A stretch of 64,000 nt of DNA, taken from Clostridiales bacterium. GTDB taxonomy: Bacteria; Bacillota; Clostridia; Oscillospirales; Acutalibacteraceae. Of the stretch, positions 18,413 through 27,447 are shown piece by piece. The position numbers and the translations under genes are program-made. The notes under the pieces were generated by a model. It had not been told where the DNA came from. It was given only the letters and a program-made list of their open reading frames with translations, and made no database searches. Every line of letters starts with the position of its first letter. Position 1 is the stretch's first letter. The stretch spans positions 1 through 64,000 of the forward strand of contig JAAWNT010000005.1 in assembly GCA_022799115.1 (NCBI GenBank). Direction: 5' to 3'.

Positions 18413-19399
18413 TTATGCCCTTTTTGCCGTGACAATAAAGCCGTCCTGATTATTCCCCGAAATGGAATATTCCGTCTGCTTGGGCACCTGAATTTCGGTT
18501 CGTTCTCCCTGTCCTTTCACATAATAGATCTCATATTTCTGGCCTGCATCGTCGGTGACATTCAAATGAGGTTTGTCAAACGGATAGTCTTTTAAAAATT
18601 CAATATACTCTTCCAGGCAAAAGCCATGCTGGTTCATAATATAAGCGTGAGGAATCCCCACATAGCGAAAATGCCACGGCTCATAATCGATTCCAGTAAT
18701 CTCTTCCTTATCCTCAGGAAAGCGAACCACAAACCCGTATTGATAGCAATTTTGGTTGATCCATGCGCATTTTCCTGTGCCAGCGTACTCCATGCTGATC
18801 CCAAGATCTGTATAGATGCTAAAGTCAATTCCATAGCCGCTATGATGTTCGCTGCCGCCCGGTTTGGCCACCCACAAAGCGGCTTCTTCCTCTCCTTTTT
18901 GCTCCACTTCCCTCTGGAACAGAGATTCCTGAAGCTCTTTGGAACGATACCCGCTGGCTACCAGCAGATCTCCAAATCCAGTTGCCTGCCGGAAAGCGCC
19001 CAGCATGGCGTCCAAAGGTTTCATAACAGCTCGATTTACCTTTACATTTCGGTCACTCACCTTGTAATTGCCCTGTTTTTGCTCCAAAACTCCCACCAAA
19101 TCGCCCTCTTCCTTAAACTGACAGAGGTTTTTGTTATTCACCAAAATCAGCGGGCCTTTGTACATGTCTTCCTTTTCTTTGGTGACGGTTTCATATTGTT
19201 TCGTTTCCACAGGAATTGTGGAAACGACCACACCGGATGTATTTTTCTCGGGCCGGGCTGAAGCCGGAGCCGGCTGAAAGTACTCTACAAAAATGTATGA
19301 GCCCACCAGGGCGACTGCTATCGCGAAAATCAACAGCAGTGAGAAGATTACCGAACGCTTTACCCAAATTTTACGCTTGCTTGTCCTATATGTTGCCAT
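18413..19399 (-). CDS. vanY: VanY-like D-Ala-D-Ala carboxypeptidase (M15B)
   Basis: A 328-residue zinc D,D-peptidase. An N-terminal membrane anchor (about 14-38) is followed by a linker and the M15B domain. Zinc ligands are visible in SEHHSGYGIDFS and EPWHFRYVG, with the substrate-site region SGYRSKELQ upstream. The ATG at 19399 has AGGAGG eight bases before it; a TTG one codon earlier is less well placed. It lies on the same strand as, and about 270 bases after, the VanR/VanS-like pair. It could remove the terminal D-Ala from peptidoglycan precursors. No ligase or VanX gene is in the window. Confidence 0.93.
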   Translation of the reverse strand: MATYRTSKRKIWVKRSVIFSLLLIFAIAVALVGSYIFVEYFQPAPASARPEKNTSGVVVSTIPVETKQYETVTKEKEDMYKGPLILVNNKNLCQFKEEGDLVGVLEQKQGNYKVSDRNVKVNRAVMKPLDAMLGAFRQATGFGDLLVASGYRSKELQESLFQREVEQKGEEEAALWVAKPGGSEHHSGYGIDFSIYTDLGISMEYAGTGKCAWINQNCYQYGFVVRFPEDKEEITGIDYEPWHFRYVGIPHAYIMNQHGFCLEEYIEFLKDYPFDKPHLNVTDDAGQKYEIYYVKGQGERTEIQVPKQTEYSISGNNQDGFIVTAKRA

Positions 19400-19673
19400 C
19401 AATCATACCTCCTGTTTACTAGCATACCCAAAGTTTAGCATGGTAATAAAGGAGGCGCTTTACTTTTTTCTGTAAAACTTCTTAACTTTTTCTTACAATC
19501 ACACTTTGATTCGCGCCGCTGTTTTCCTGCTTGTATCTCATGGTTTTTACTCCGGAGGACTTCATTGGACAAAAGAACCGCCCTACAGCCAAGGCTTAAA
19601 GCCGGTCTCTCCTAGCGTCCAAGCGAAACGCATATCCCTTTGCCTCTTTGATTTCGGCAGGATATGGCGTCCC

Positions 19674-20759
19674 TCATATGGGCAGACAGATGGTGAATTC
19701 CGTATATTGGTCGTCGCTTTGCGCCTGTATGGTTCCCCCATGCAGCTCCACGATCTCTTTGGCGATGGCAAGTCCAAGACCGGCGCCCCCAGTCTTGGTG
19801 GAACGAGAATCGTCCAAACGGTAGAACTTTTCAAAGATATTCTGTAATTGATGAGCGGGAATCTTTCTGCCCACATTGCGGAATTTTATCACGGCTTGAC
19901 CTTCTCCCTGCCAAAGCCCCACACGGATCAGACTTCCCTCCTTGCTGTACAGGATAGCGTTGCGCAACAGGTTATCAAACACACGCGCCAGCTTGTCGGC
20001 GTCCCCAAAATAGAACACCTGCTGGGCGGACTCCACCTCACAGCGCAGCCCTTTTTCCGCAAGCTGGGGATAAAACTCCTCTACCAATTGGCGCAGCATC
20101 ATGGAAAGGTTGATCTCTCCTGTTTCCAGTTGAATATTTTGCAGGCTAAACCGAGTAATTTCAAAAAATTCGTTGATTAAGCTTTCCAGTCTTTGCGCTT
20201 TATCTAGGGAGATGCCCACATATTTCTGACGCAACTGCAAAGGTAGATCCTCCTCCTCGCTGAGCAGACTTAAATATCCAATTACCGAGGTCAGCGGCGT
20301 TTTTAAATCATGGGCCAAATACACCACCAGATCATTCTTTCTCTGCTCCGCTTCCCGGGCAGTCTGCTGATTGCGCAGGCTCTCATATTTGATGGAATTG
20401 AGCTTATTTTCAATCTCCGCAAAGTCGGGAGGCAGCGTCACCAGTTTATCATCCTTTTGAAATACCCGGTCAATGGCTTTTACAATCATCAAAATATATT
20501 GGGACATCTTATTGACAGTAAAATAAAGAGAACAAAAGAGCATCAACAAAAGAAAAATAATAAGAATGGTCCACTTATTCTGGATAAAAAAATCGTACAA
20601 CCAAATGTTGGTATGGGAAAGAACCTCGGCCAGCAGATCGTTAAACAGCCCATCCGCCAACAGCAAAAAGATTCCCAGCCCGGCAAAACAGGCGAAAATT
20701 TTCAGAACGATCTCCAGAGTTACCTTGTATCGAAACCGCCGCAGTGTTTTATCCTTCAA
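19674..20759 (-). CDS. vanS: VanS-like sensor histidine kinase
   Basis: A 361-residue membrane sensor kinase. Two membrane helices (about 18-40 and 63-83) enclose only a short outside loop. The phosphoacceptor is H150 in VVYLAHDLKTPLTS, and the ATPase domain has DNLLRNAILYS, KFRNVGRKIP and GGAGLGLAIAKEI. The overall sequence is close to VanS of the short-loop (VanG/VanC) kind. The start is TTG, overlapping the vanR-like gene by 11 bases; no ATG fits better. The ligand is not evident. The 270-base gap to the VanY gene holds AT-rich direct-repeat-like sequence (GTTAAGAAGTTTTACAG) that could be a regulator site. Confidence 0.9.
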   Translation of the reverse strand: MKDKTLRRFRYKVTLEIVLKIFACFAGLGIFLLLADGLFNDLLAEVLSHTNIWLYDFFIQNKWTILIIFLLLMLFCSLYFTVNKMSQYILMIVKAIDRVFQKDDKLVTLPPDFAEIENKLNSIKYESLRNQQTAREAEQRKNDLVVYLAHDLKTPLTSVIGYLSLLSEEEDLPLQLRQKYVGISLDKAQRLESLINEFFEITRFSLQNIQLETGEINLSMMLRQLVEEFYPQLAEKGLRCEVESAQQVFYFGDADKLARVFDNLLRNAILYSKEGSLIRVGLWQGEGQAVIKFRNVGRKIPAHQLQNIFEKFYRLDDSRSTKTGGAGLGLAIAKEIVELHGGTIQAQSDDQYTEFTICLPI

Positions 20760-21435
20760 TTTTATACCCCACTCCCCATACCGTTTTGATAAATTTGGGG
20801 TTGCGAGGCGGCTCTCCCATTTTTTCCCGCAGCCGGCGGATATGTACCATCACGGTGTTGTTGGATTCCAAATACTTCTCGCCCCACACCGATTCAAACA
20901 GTTCTTCGGCGGACAGCACGGTTCCTCTGCGCTCGCACAAAATCCAGAGCAGAGAAAACTCAATGGGGGTCAACGAAAGCTCTTTGCCGTAAAGAGAACA
21001 GGCGTGGGTCTCCCGGTTGATAACCAGTCCGGAAAAATCGATAACCTGGCCCGGGGCCGCCCCAGCGTTATAACGGGTATAGCGCCGGATCTGCGCCTTT
21101 ACCCGGGCCAGTAGCTCCATGGGATGAAACGGCTTGGTGATGTAATCGTCGGCCCCTATAGCCAATCCGGTAATCTTATCAATATCCTCCACCTTAGCGG
21201 TCAGCATAATCACCGGGAAGTTGTGGGTTTCCCGGATTCTTTTGCATAAATCAAAGCCGTTCATACCGGGCAGCATCACATCCAGCAGAGCCAAATCCAA
21301 TTGGTTTTGCTCCACACATTGCAAGGCCTGGGAGGCATCATAACACTTGTATACGGTAAACCCTTCGTTGTTCAGGTAGAGCCCCACCAAATCCGCGATC
21401 TCCTTTTCGTCGTCCACCACTAAGATTGCAGCCAT
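20749..21435 (-). CDS. vanR: VanR-like response regulator (OmpR family)
   Basis: A 228-residue transcription factor. The receiver domain has the acidic pair DD (8-9), phosphoacceptor D52 in LLDVMLPG and K101 in DDYITKPF. The C-terminal winged helix shows LTPIEFSLLWIL and VMVHIRRLREKMG. Similarity to VanR is strong by eye, for example in DKITGLAIGADDYITKPF. AAGGAGG precedes the ATG. The gene starts 12 bases after a DUF1638 gene, probably in one operon. It probably controls itself and the downstream vanY-like gene. Confidence 0.93.
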   Translation of the reverse strand: MAAILVVDDEKEIADLVGLYLNNEGFTVYKCYDASQALQCVEQNQLDLALLDVMLPGMNGFDLCKRIRETHNFPVIMLTAKVEDIDKITGLAIGADDYITKPFHPMELLARVKAQIRRYTRYNAGAAPGQVIDFSGLVINRETHACSLYGKELSLTPIEFSLLWILCERRGTVLSAEELFESVWGEKYLESNNTVMVHIRRLREKMGEPPRNPKFIKTVWGVGYKIEG

Positions 21436-21447
21436 TCCGTTTCCTCC

Positions 21448-22197
21448 TTATGCATGTTCTTCGCTTTTCACTGCTGTGACTTTGCTTTCATCAAAGGATG
21501 CTTCAATCCGGTATCCGGGCGGACACACCAAAAATTCCTCCGGATCCCACTTTCCGGCGAGCAGCCGTTGAAGCATGCCCATATCCCCTTCCAGCCTCTT
21601 CATCTCCCACCCATGATACCGGGCGGTTTCCTCCGTAATTTTCAGGTATTCCTCCTCCCAAGGTCCGGGGAAAGTAATATATCCGCAGTATCGGTACTTA
21701 CCGCTCCATGCCTCATCCTGTTCTTTCAGATACTGGGCGTTGTCCTCTCCATATCGGTCCCGGTATTCCTGATAGGTCTGCTCCAACTGTTCCCTGGTAG
21801 GCAGATAGGCGCTCTCCACCCACCCGTGGTTGAGCCAATAGATACCGTTGTACCGATGGAATAGTTGAAGATATCTTTTTTGAGATCCCAGAAAAACACC
21901 GATGCAGTCGTCGGTTCTGGGCAACACGATGGGGATGCTCTTCGCCTTAATTCCTACTACGCCGTTGGAACACAGCCCATACCCCAACGCGATGGCGTCG
22001 GGGCGGCGCTTGGAAATTCCTTCCTCCACGCGGGATTCCACCTGATCCACAGCTTGCTCCACCATACGCCGGAGCATCTCGGGGGTGTCGTGCAGGCCCT
22101 GAGGCAGCAGGGTCAGTTCAATCACATTTGGGCTTACGGCCGCCAGCGCGTAAAGCTGCCTGCTGAACACCTGGCAGGCAATCACATGAATTCTCAA
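21448..22197 (-). CDS. DUF1638 family protein
   Basis: A 249-residue cytoplasmic protein of the DUF1638 family, function not established; some relatives lie near corrinoid methyltransferase genes. Conserved-looking parts are IALGYGLCSNGV, IPIVLPRTDDCIGVFLGS and the C-terminal EFLVCPPGYRIEASFDE. The track of open codons extends upstream, but AGGAGG lies nine bases before the TTG at 22195-22197, giving the start MRIHVIACQVF, so I use that. A TATAAT-like box lies at 22251-22256 with no good -35. It leads directly into vanR and vanS, an unusual neighbourhood for this family. Confidence 0.8.
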   Translation of the reverse strand: MRIHVIACQVFSRQLYALAAVSPNVIELTLLPQGLHDTPEMLRRMVEQAVDQVESRVEEGISKRRPDAIALGYGLCSNGVVGIKAKSIPIVLPRTDDCIGVFLGSQKRYLQLFHRYNGIYWLNHGWVESAYLPTREQLEQTYQEYRDRYGEDNAQYLKEQDEAWSGKYRYCGYITFPGPWEEEYLKITEETARYHGWEMKRLEGDMGMLQRLLAGKWDPEEFLVCPPGYRIEASFDESKVTAVKSEEHA

Positions 22198-22386
22198 ACG
22201 TTTCACCCTCCTTATGCTCCGGAAACATTGAAACAAACCGTATAAAATTTATTATACCATAGATGATCGCGCTTTCCTATGGGCGGTCCATGTTCCTTCT
22301 TTCGCCAATTTGTGTCAGAGACTCTCCAATAAAAACACCGCTCCAAACTCGTATACAGGTCTGTCATCCCCATGTCATAAATAGAA

Positions 22387-22424
22387 AAAAGACGAAACAT
22401 TCTATGATGAACATTTCGTCTTTT
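22387..22424 (-). terminator. intrinsic terminator of the split transketolase operon
   Basis: AAAAGACGAAA (22387-22397) and TTTCGTCTTTT (22414-22424) form a stem with a T run on the minus-strand side, about 70 bases after the transketolase stop codon. Confidence 0.75.
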
Positions 22425-22491
22425 CTTTATTCGCCTGGAATTTCTTCGCTGAGAATGCGTCGATTTTCCGCGCTTCTTTTCATTGATCTAC

Positions 22492-23421
22492 TTATTTTTT
22501 CAGCGCCAGAACTTCCTTCACAGCGGATACGATGTCCTGGGCGCGCATGCGATAAACCTCTTTCAGATAGTCCATTTTACCCACCTGTCCGAACTGATCC
22601 TGTACGCCCACTGCGCGCAGCGGCACCGGGCATTCCTCCATCAGAACCTCGCACACAGCGGATTTCAAACCGCCGATGACATTGTGATTTTCCGCCGTGA
22701 CCACCGCGCCGGTCTTTTTGGCAGAAGCCACCACCGCCTCGCGGTCGATGGGCTTAATGGTGTGGATGTTGATAATCTCGGCGCTGATTCCCTCGCTTTT
22801 CAGGGTTTCGTTGGCCACCATAGTCTCTTGTGTCATGATGCCAGAGGTAAAAATGGTAACGTCCGTTCCCTCCTGGATGGGGGAAGCTTTGAATAGTTCA
22901 AACTTATAATCCGCCGGGAACACATCGCCGATTACCTTGCGGAACATGCGGATGTACACCACGCCGTGATAGTCAGTGAGAGCAGGCAGAGCCGCCTTGA
23001 ATTGTACGGCATCCACCGGCTCGAAGATCACTACTTCGGGGATGCTGCGCAGCACGCCGATATCCTCCATACTCATGTGAGTTCCGCCGTTGAACTCGGC
23101 GCTGATCCCTGGATCGGAGCCCACAATTTTAACGTTCTGTTTGGCATAGGCGCAGGAAATCGCGATCTGGTCGCAGATTCTGCGGGTGGCGAAGGGAGTG
23201 AACGTGGTGATAAAAGGCACAAAACCGTAACTGCTCATTCCGGCGGCGATCGAAGCCATATTCTGTTCCGCGATTCCCACGTCAAAGGCACGCTCCGGGA
23301 AGAGCTTGCGCAGGTTCATCACGCCGTTGGGTTTTGCCAAGTCCGCATCAATTACCACAATATTTTCATTTTCCGTCATCATTTTTTCCAATTCGGATGA
23401 CAGTACCTGACGCATTTCCAT
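22492..23421 (-). CDS. transketolase, C-terminal subunit
   Basis: The 309-residue second half of a split transketolase: pyrimidine-binding plus C-terminal domains. Transketolase moves two-carbon units in the non-oxidative pentose phosphate route. Seen are VIDADLAKPNG, DVGIAEQNMASIAAGMSSYG (the E of EQN activates thiamine diphosphate) and FATRRICDQIAIS. The ATG shares a base with the stop codon of the N-terminal subunit gene (TAATG), and AGGAGG lies nine bases upstream. Some such pairs act on other sugars, so the exact substrate is inferred. Confidence 0.93.
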   Translation of the reverse strand: MEMRQVLSSELEKMMTENENIVVIDADLAKPNGVMNLRKLFPERAFDVGIAEQNMASIAAGMSSYGFVPFITTFTPFATRRICDQIAISCAYAKQNVKIVGSDPGISAEFNGGTHMSMEDIGVLRSIPEVVIFEPVDAVQFKAALPALTDYHGVVYIRMFRKVIGDVFPADYKFELFKASPIQEGTDVTIFTSGIMTQETMVANETLKSEGISAEIINIHTIKPIDREAVVASAKKTGAVVTAENHNVIGGLKSAVCEVLMEECPVPLRAVGVQDQFGQVGKMDYLKEVYRMRAQDIVSAVKEVLALKK

Positions 23422-24236
23422 TACTGAATCCCTCCTAATTCCGCAAGGCCCGCTTCCATTTGCTCCTTGCTGATCGGCATGCTATGGTTCGCCACGCCCT
23501 CTTTTTCCACAAAAGAAATTCCCTTACCCTTAACGGTGTTGAGAATAATCATTGAGGGTTTGTCGGAACACTTAGCGGAACTGATAGCAGCGTCAATGGC
23601 GCTCACGTCGTTGCCGTCGTCCACCACAATAACGTTCCAGCCAAAAGCGCGCCATTTGTCATCCAGCGGCTCTAAGCCGCAAATCTCCTCAATGGTGCCG
23701 TCGATCTGCATTTTGTTGTAATCGGTAAAAGCAATCACATTATCAAGCTTCTGCTGGGCGGCGAACATAGCGGCTTCCCATATCTGTCCTTCCTGAGATT
23801 CGCCGTCTCCAATAATGGTGTAAATGGTGGCGCCGTCCTTGCGGATCTTGGAGGCTTTGGCGGCCCCCATGGCGCAGGAAAAGCCTTGGCCCAGAGATCC
23901 GGTGGTCATATCCACACCGGGCGTCCGATTCATATCGCAATGACTGGGCAGGTTGGTGGCGGGCTGGTTTAAAGTGAGCAGCCAGCTCTCGTCAAAATAC
24001 CCCTTGGTGCTCAGCATAGCGTATACCGCGGGACCGCTGTGTCCCTTGGAAACGATGAGACGGTCTCTTCCCTCCATTTTGGGATTGCTGGGGTCGATGT
24101 TCATCTGCTTCTCATACAGCACAACCAGCAGCTCCACAATAGAGAGAGAGCCTCCGATATGGCCCACGCCCAGCGTGCCGATTGTTTTGAGCAGCGCTTT
24201 TCTTACTTCTACGCATTTGGCCTGTAAATCCACCAT
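23421..24236 (-). CDS. transketolase, N-terminal subunit
   Basis: The 271-residue thiamine-diphosphate-binding half of the split transketolase. The cofactor motif is GDGESQEGQIWEAAMFA followed by NVIAFTDYNKMQ. The substrate/cofactor histidine segment is GTLGVGHIGGSLS, and VSKGHSGPAVYAML matches the family. AAAGGA lies 13 bases before the ATG, a rather long spacing. It is coupled to the C-terminal subunit gene by TAATG. The long untranslated stretch upstream (to about 24570) is described separately. Confidence 0.93.
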   Translation of the reverse strand: MVDLQAKCVEVRKALLKTIGTLGVGHIGGSLSIVELLVVLYEKQMNIDPSNPKMEGRDRLIVSKGHSGPAVYAMLSTKGYFDESWLLTLNQPATNLPSHCDMNRTPGVDMTTGSLGQGFSCAMGAAKASKIRKDGATIYTIIGDGESQEGQIWEAAMFAAQQKLDNVIAFTDYNKMQIDGTIEEICGLEPLDDKWRAFGWNVIVVDDGNDVSAIDAAISSAKCSDKPSMIILNTVKGKGISFVEKEGVANHSMPISKEQMEAGLAELGGIQ

Positions 24237-24607
24237 AGTTTCAAGATCATCCTTTCTCTCAATAGGCGGGATTTCTTCCCTTTTATCACTCGGACGTTAG
24301 AACGGGGGCGATGCTCCCTCTCAGCCAAAGGCCAAAAGCACAAACGCCCTGCATCTGTAAGATTGTCAAAGCCCATTTCACATAACCAAAAACCGTATCA
24401 TTTCCCGCGCCAGACGGCAGCGCCCCTCGCGGCGCGATTTCCCTTAAAATCTCCGGCTTGTTCCTGGAACGCTCCATATCGGGCGCGGGAATTTGCCTTA
24501 CGCAGGGTTCGGTTCCAAGCTGGTTTATGAGCTTGTCTGCAATCTCTTTTCTACCGTTGCGATTCCAGTTGTTTATTATATCACAACATGTGCGCAAATG
24601 CACGAAA
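24237..24607 (-). other. gene-free stretch upstream of the split transketolase
   Basis: About 370 bases between the transketolase start and the oppA terminator. A TATAAT box is readable on the minus strand around 24574, with no convincing -35, which would give a leader of over 300 bases. A frame of about 120 codons crosses it but has no ribosome site and no recognisable product. No TPP riboswitch is seen. Confidence 0.4.
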
Positions 24608-24610
24608 AAA

Positions 24611-24637
24611 GGGACACTTCCCAATAGAAAGTGTCCC
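24611..24637 (-). terminator. intrinsic terminator of the opp operon
   Basis: On the minus strand GGGACACTT and AAGTGTCCC flank a short loop, followed by TTTTTT (the A run at 24605-24610). It begins about 38 bases after the oppA stop codon. Confidence 0.85.
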
Positions 24638-24674
24638 CAAATAACTGTGAACAACCTGTATTTGAATTGTGGAA

Positions 24675-26330
24675 TTAGTCTGTCATAGAAGCGTACATGA
24701 AGTATTTAAAGCCCAAGGGCGAATCATAAAACCCTTGCAATTTTGGGTTCTTCAGATAAAGGTCCTGCACATAGTACAGCGGGGCTACAGGCATTTCTTC
24801 CATCAGGATATCCTCCGCTTCGTGCATCAGTCGGAATCGCTCCTCCCGGTCGCCGCTTTGCTGAGCCTTCTTTATCAGCTCGTCGTACTTTTGATTCGAC
24901 CACATGGCGTTGTTGTTTCCTGATCCGGACATCCACATATCCAAAAAGGAAATGGGATCATTGTAATCGGCAATCCATCCATGACGGGCAATCTGATAGT
25001 CCCCGTTCTTTCGGGTATCGATAAAGACGTTCCAGTCCTGGGAAGCCGCCTTTACGGTGATCCCCAATTGACTTTTCCACATGTCGATGAGGCTTTCCGC
25101 CACTTCTAAATGAGGGGTGGCGGGGTTGTACATATACTCCACCACCGGGAATCCTTCTCCATTGGGAAACCCTGCCTCGGCCAGCAGCTTCTTGGCCTCC
25201 GCCACATTGCTTTCGTAATCGGTTTCTTTCACCGACCAATAGCCGCCGCCCTCTTCGCGGAACTTTTTAGAGGTATCCGCGTCAAACACGGTATCGGGCA
25301 CAAATCCGTCCGCCGGATTCTCCCCCACCTTAGTAATGCGGTCCACCAGATAATTCCGATCAATGGCCAAAGACAGCGCCTTTCTCACCCTGGGATCGTT
25401 AAACGGCTCCTTTTCGGTCTGAAAGATGATGAAATAGGTTCCCAGCTGACGAGTGGTCTGGAAATCCTCTTTCTCCTTCCACGCCCCGATCTCAGCATTG
25501 GGCATTGAGTCCGCCAGCACGATGTCGCCGTTTTCATAGGCGGTTAAAATGGCGTTGTCGTCCTCCAGCAGCACAAAACGGATCTGCTGGGGCACAAGCT
25601 CGCTCAGGCCATAATAGTGCTGATTTTTTTCCATCACAATGGCCTCGTTGTGCTTCCATTCCACCATTTTATAGGGACCGTTTCCCACATAGGTGGAAGG
25701 ATCGCGGGTCCAGTTATCGTTGCCTTCCACCATGTCTTTACGCACCGGGTAGTAAACGGGAAATGCCAGCAGCTCCTCAAAGTAGGTGCAAACCGACTCC
25801 AGCGTAATCTCCAGCGTACGCTCGTCGATGGCCCTGATTCCCAACTGAGTGAGATCGGTAATGTCGCCGCTGGTAATGGCTGCCGCATTTTTTACCGGCT
25901 CCATCATATAAGCGTACTCGGCGGCGGTATCGGGGTTTACAATCCGCTGCCAGGAATAAACAAAGTCCTCCGCCTTCACGGGCTGCCCGTCCGACCATTT
26001 TGCGTCGGACCGCAAGGTAACGGTATAGCTTAGCTTGTCGTCGCTCAGGGTAATCTTCTCCGCTTGCGCCAGCTGCGGTTTCCCTTCTTTGTCCAGTTTT
26101 GTCAATCCTTCAAAGGTATGCACCAGCATGGTACCTCCGTCCACCGCGGTGTTTAGAGCGGGATCGATGCTGTTTGGCTCCGGACCTACGTTTACCGATA
26201 GAATCTGTCCGGACGCGCTCCCCTGCTGGTTAGAGCCTTCGCCGCCCGGCTGCTTATTCTGCGCGCATCCCGCAAAAGCCAGCGCACAAAGTGCGGCTGC
26301 AAGCAAGAGCGCGATCAGTTTCTTCCTCAT
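24675..26330 (-). CDS. oppA: oligopeptide ABC transporter substrate-binding lipoprotein
   Basis: Extracellular peptide-binding lipoprotein that delivers peptides to OppBCDF. The 551-residue product has a lipobox LAFAGC with Cys at about residue 21, then a Gly/Ser/Gln-rich linker and an SBP_bac_5 domain. Family features include VGPEPNSIDPALNT, LRSDAKWSDGQPVKAEDFV and YVGNGPYKMVEW. It is the last gene of a five-gene unit in the order B, C, D, F, A and ends at a strong terminator. An inverted repeat (26374-26408) lies between oppF and oppA. Confidence 0.96.
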   Translation of the reverse strand: MRKKLIALLLAAALCALAFAGCAQNKQPGGEGSNQQGSASGQILSVNVGPEPNSIDPALNTAVDGGTMLVHTFEGLTKLDKEGKPQLAQAEKITLSDDKLSYTVTLRSDAKWSDGQPVKAEDFVYSWQRIVNPDTAAEYAYMMEPVKNAAAITSGDITDLTQLGIRAIDERTLEITLESVCTYFEELLAFPVYYPVRKDMVEGNDNWTRDPSTYVGNGPYKMVEWKHNEAIVMEKNQHYYGLSELVPQQIRFVLLEDDNAILTAYENGDIVLADSMPNAEIGAWKEKEDFQTTRQLGTYFIIFQTEKEPFNDPRVRKALSLAIDRNYLVDRITKVGENPADGFVPDTVFDADTSKKFREEGGGYWSVKETDYESNVAEAKKLLAEAGFPNGEGFPVVEYMYNPATPHLEVAESLIDMWKSQLGITVKAASQDWNVFIDTRKNGDYQIARHGWIADYNDPISFLDMWMSGSGNNNAMWSNQKYDELIKKAQQSGDREERFRLMHEAEDILMEEMPVAPLYYVQDLYLKNPKLQGFYDSPLGFKYFMYASMTD

Positions 26331-26373
26331 AAAAAACCTCCTGCGTCTATTCTGGGTCGTCTATTTCCAAAAC

Positions 26374-26408
26374 GGTTCCGATTAAGAAACAATTCGTCGG
26401 TCGGAACC
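26374..26408. repeat. inverted repeat between oppF and oppA
   Basis: GGTTCCGA (26374-26381) and TCGGAACC (26401-26408) are perfect inverted copies around a 19-base spacer. On the minus strand GTTTT follows, so it may be a weak terminator or an mRNA-end stabiliser that sets oppA levels apart from the upstream genes. The rest of 26331-26478 holds no gene. Confidence 0.5.
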
Positions 26409-26478
26409 AACTCTTTCTCTATTTCCATGTTCGCGCCGCCGATCCGGCAGCGTAAATCCGGGCGTTCTCCGTTCGGCT

Positions 26479-27447
26479 TTAAAACTCGCCAATGCGGTGA
26501 CACGCGGCGTAGTGTCCCGGCTCATGTTCCTTCCATTCCGGTACCTCTTGGGCGCACATCTCGGTAGCGTAGGGACATCGAGTCCGAAACCGGCAGCCGG
26601 AAGGCGGGTGGAGCGGGCTTGGCACATCCCCCTGTAGCACAATGCGTTTTTTCTTGCGGCTTTCCTGGGGATCGGGAACCGGGATAGCGGAAAGCAACGC
26701 TTGGGTATAGGGATGAATGGGATTGTGATAAAGGGTGTCGCTGTCAGCCAACTCCATCAGTTTGCCCAAATACATCACCCCAATTCGGTCGCTGATGTGT
26801 TTAACGATGGAAAGATCATGGGCAATAAACAGATAGGTAAGCCCCATCCTCTCCTGCAACTCTTCAAACATATTGACCACCTGGGCCTGAATCGATACAT
26901 CAAGCGCGGATACCGGCTCGTCGCAGACAATAAACTGGGGATCCACCGCCAGCGCTCTGGCAATTCCTACCCGCTGGCGCTGACCGCCGGAAAACTCGTG
27001 GGGATACCGGTTGGAGTGCTCGCTGTTGAGTCCCACCGTTTCCAGCAGGGATAAAATCATTTCCTTCCGCTGCTGTTTGTTTTCCGCCAAATGATGGATA
27101 TCAATGGGTTCCCCTATAATGTCCCCCACCGTCATACGGGGATCCAGCGAGGCATACGGGTCCTGAAACACGATCTGCATCTGTTTCCGGTAGGGCAAGA
27201 AATTCCCCTTGGTGACGTCCGTGCCATCGAAAAGAATGTTTCCCCCGGTTGGCTCATGCAGACGAAGGATGGTGCGGCCTATGGTGGTTTTTCCGCATCC
27301 GCTCTCTCCCACCAATCCCAATGTCTCTCCTCGGTTAATGAAAAAACTGACGTCGTCCACCGCCTTGATTTCATTGCTGTGAAAGGCCTTTCCCTTCACT
27401 GGAAAATATTGTTTCAGGTGCTGTACCTCCAGCAGTTTTCGGTTCAT
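26479..27447 (-). CDS. oppF: oligopeptide ABC transporter ATPase OppF
   Basis: ATPase subunit of the peptide importer, 322 residues. Walker A is [15 protein letters not shown], the signature is [15 protein letters not shown], and Walker B is [12 protein letters not shown]. The C-terminal oligopeptide/dipeptide domain has [13 protein letters not shown], with cysteines that in the family can carry an iron-sulfur cluster. The ATG overlaps the oppD stop codon by four bases. Confidence 0.97.
   Translation of the reverse strand: MNRKLLEVQHLKQYFPVKGKAFHSNEIKAVDDVSFFINRGETLGLVGESGCGKTTIGRTILRLHEPTGGNILFDGTDVTKGNFLPYRKQMQIVFQDPYASLDPRMTVGDIIGEPIDIHHLAENKQQRKEMILSLLETVGLNSEHSNRYPHEFSGGQRQRVGIARALAVDPQFIVCDEPVSALDVSIQAQVVNMFEELQERMGLTYLFIAHDLSIVKHISDRIGVMYLGKLMELADSDTLYHNPIHPYTQALLSAIPVPDPQESRKKKRIVLQGDVPSPLHPPSGCRFRTRCPYATEMCAQEVPEWKEHEPGHYAACHRIGEF

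Noticed and set aside
18413-21435. Glycopeptide resistance operon
   Set aside because: Only VanR, VanS and VanY-like genes are present. The ligase and precursor-removing genes required for resistance are absent from the window.
24237-24330. TPP riboswitch before the transketolase genes
   Set aside because: GGCTGAGAGGGA resembles part of a THI box, and transketolase uses TPP. The second conserved half (CTGATCTGGATAATGCC-like) is absent and the spacing does not fit.
24286-24654. 122-codon minus-strand frame
   Set aside because: It begins across the oppA terminator, lacks a ribosome site and has no recognisable product. Kept only as a note in the leader finding.
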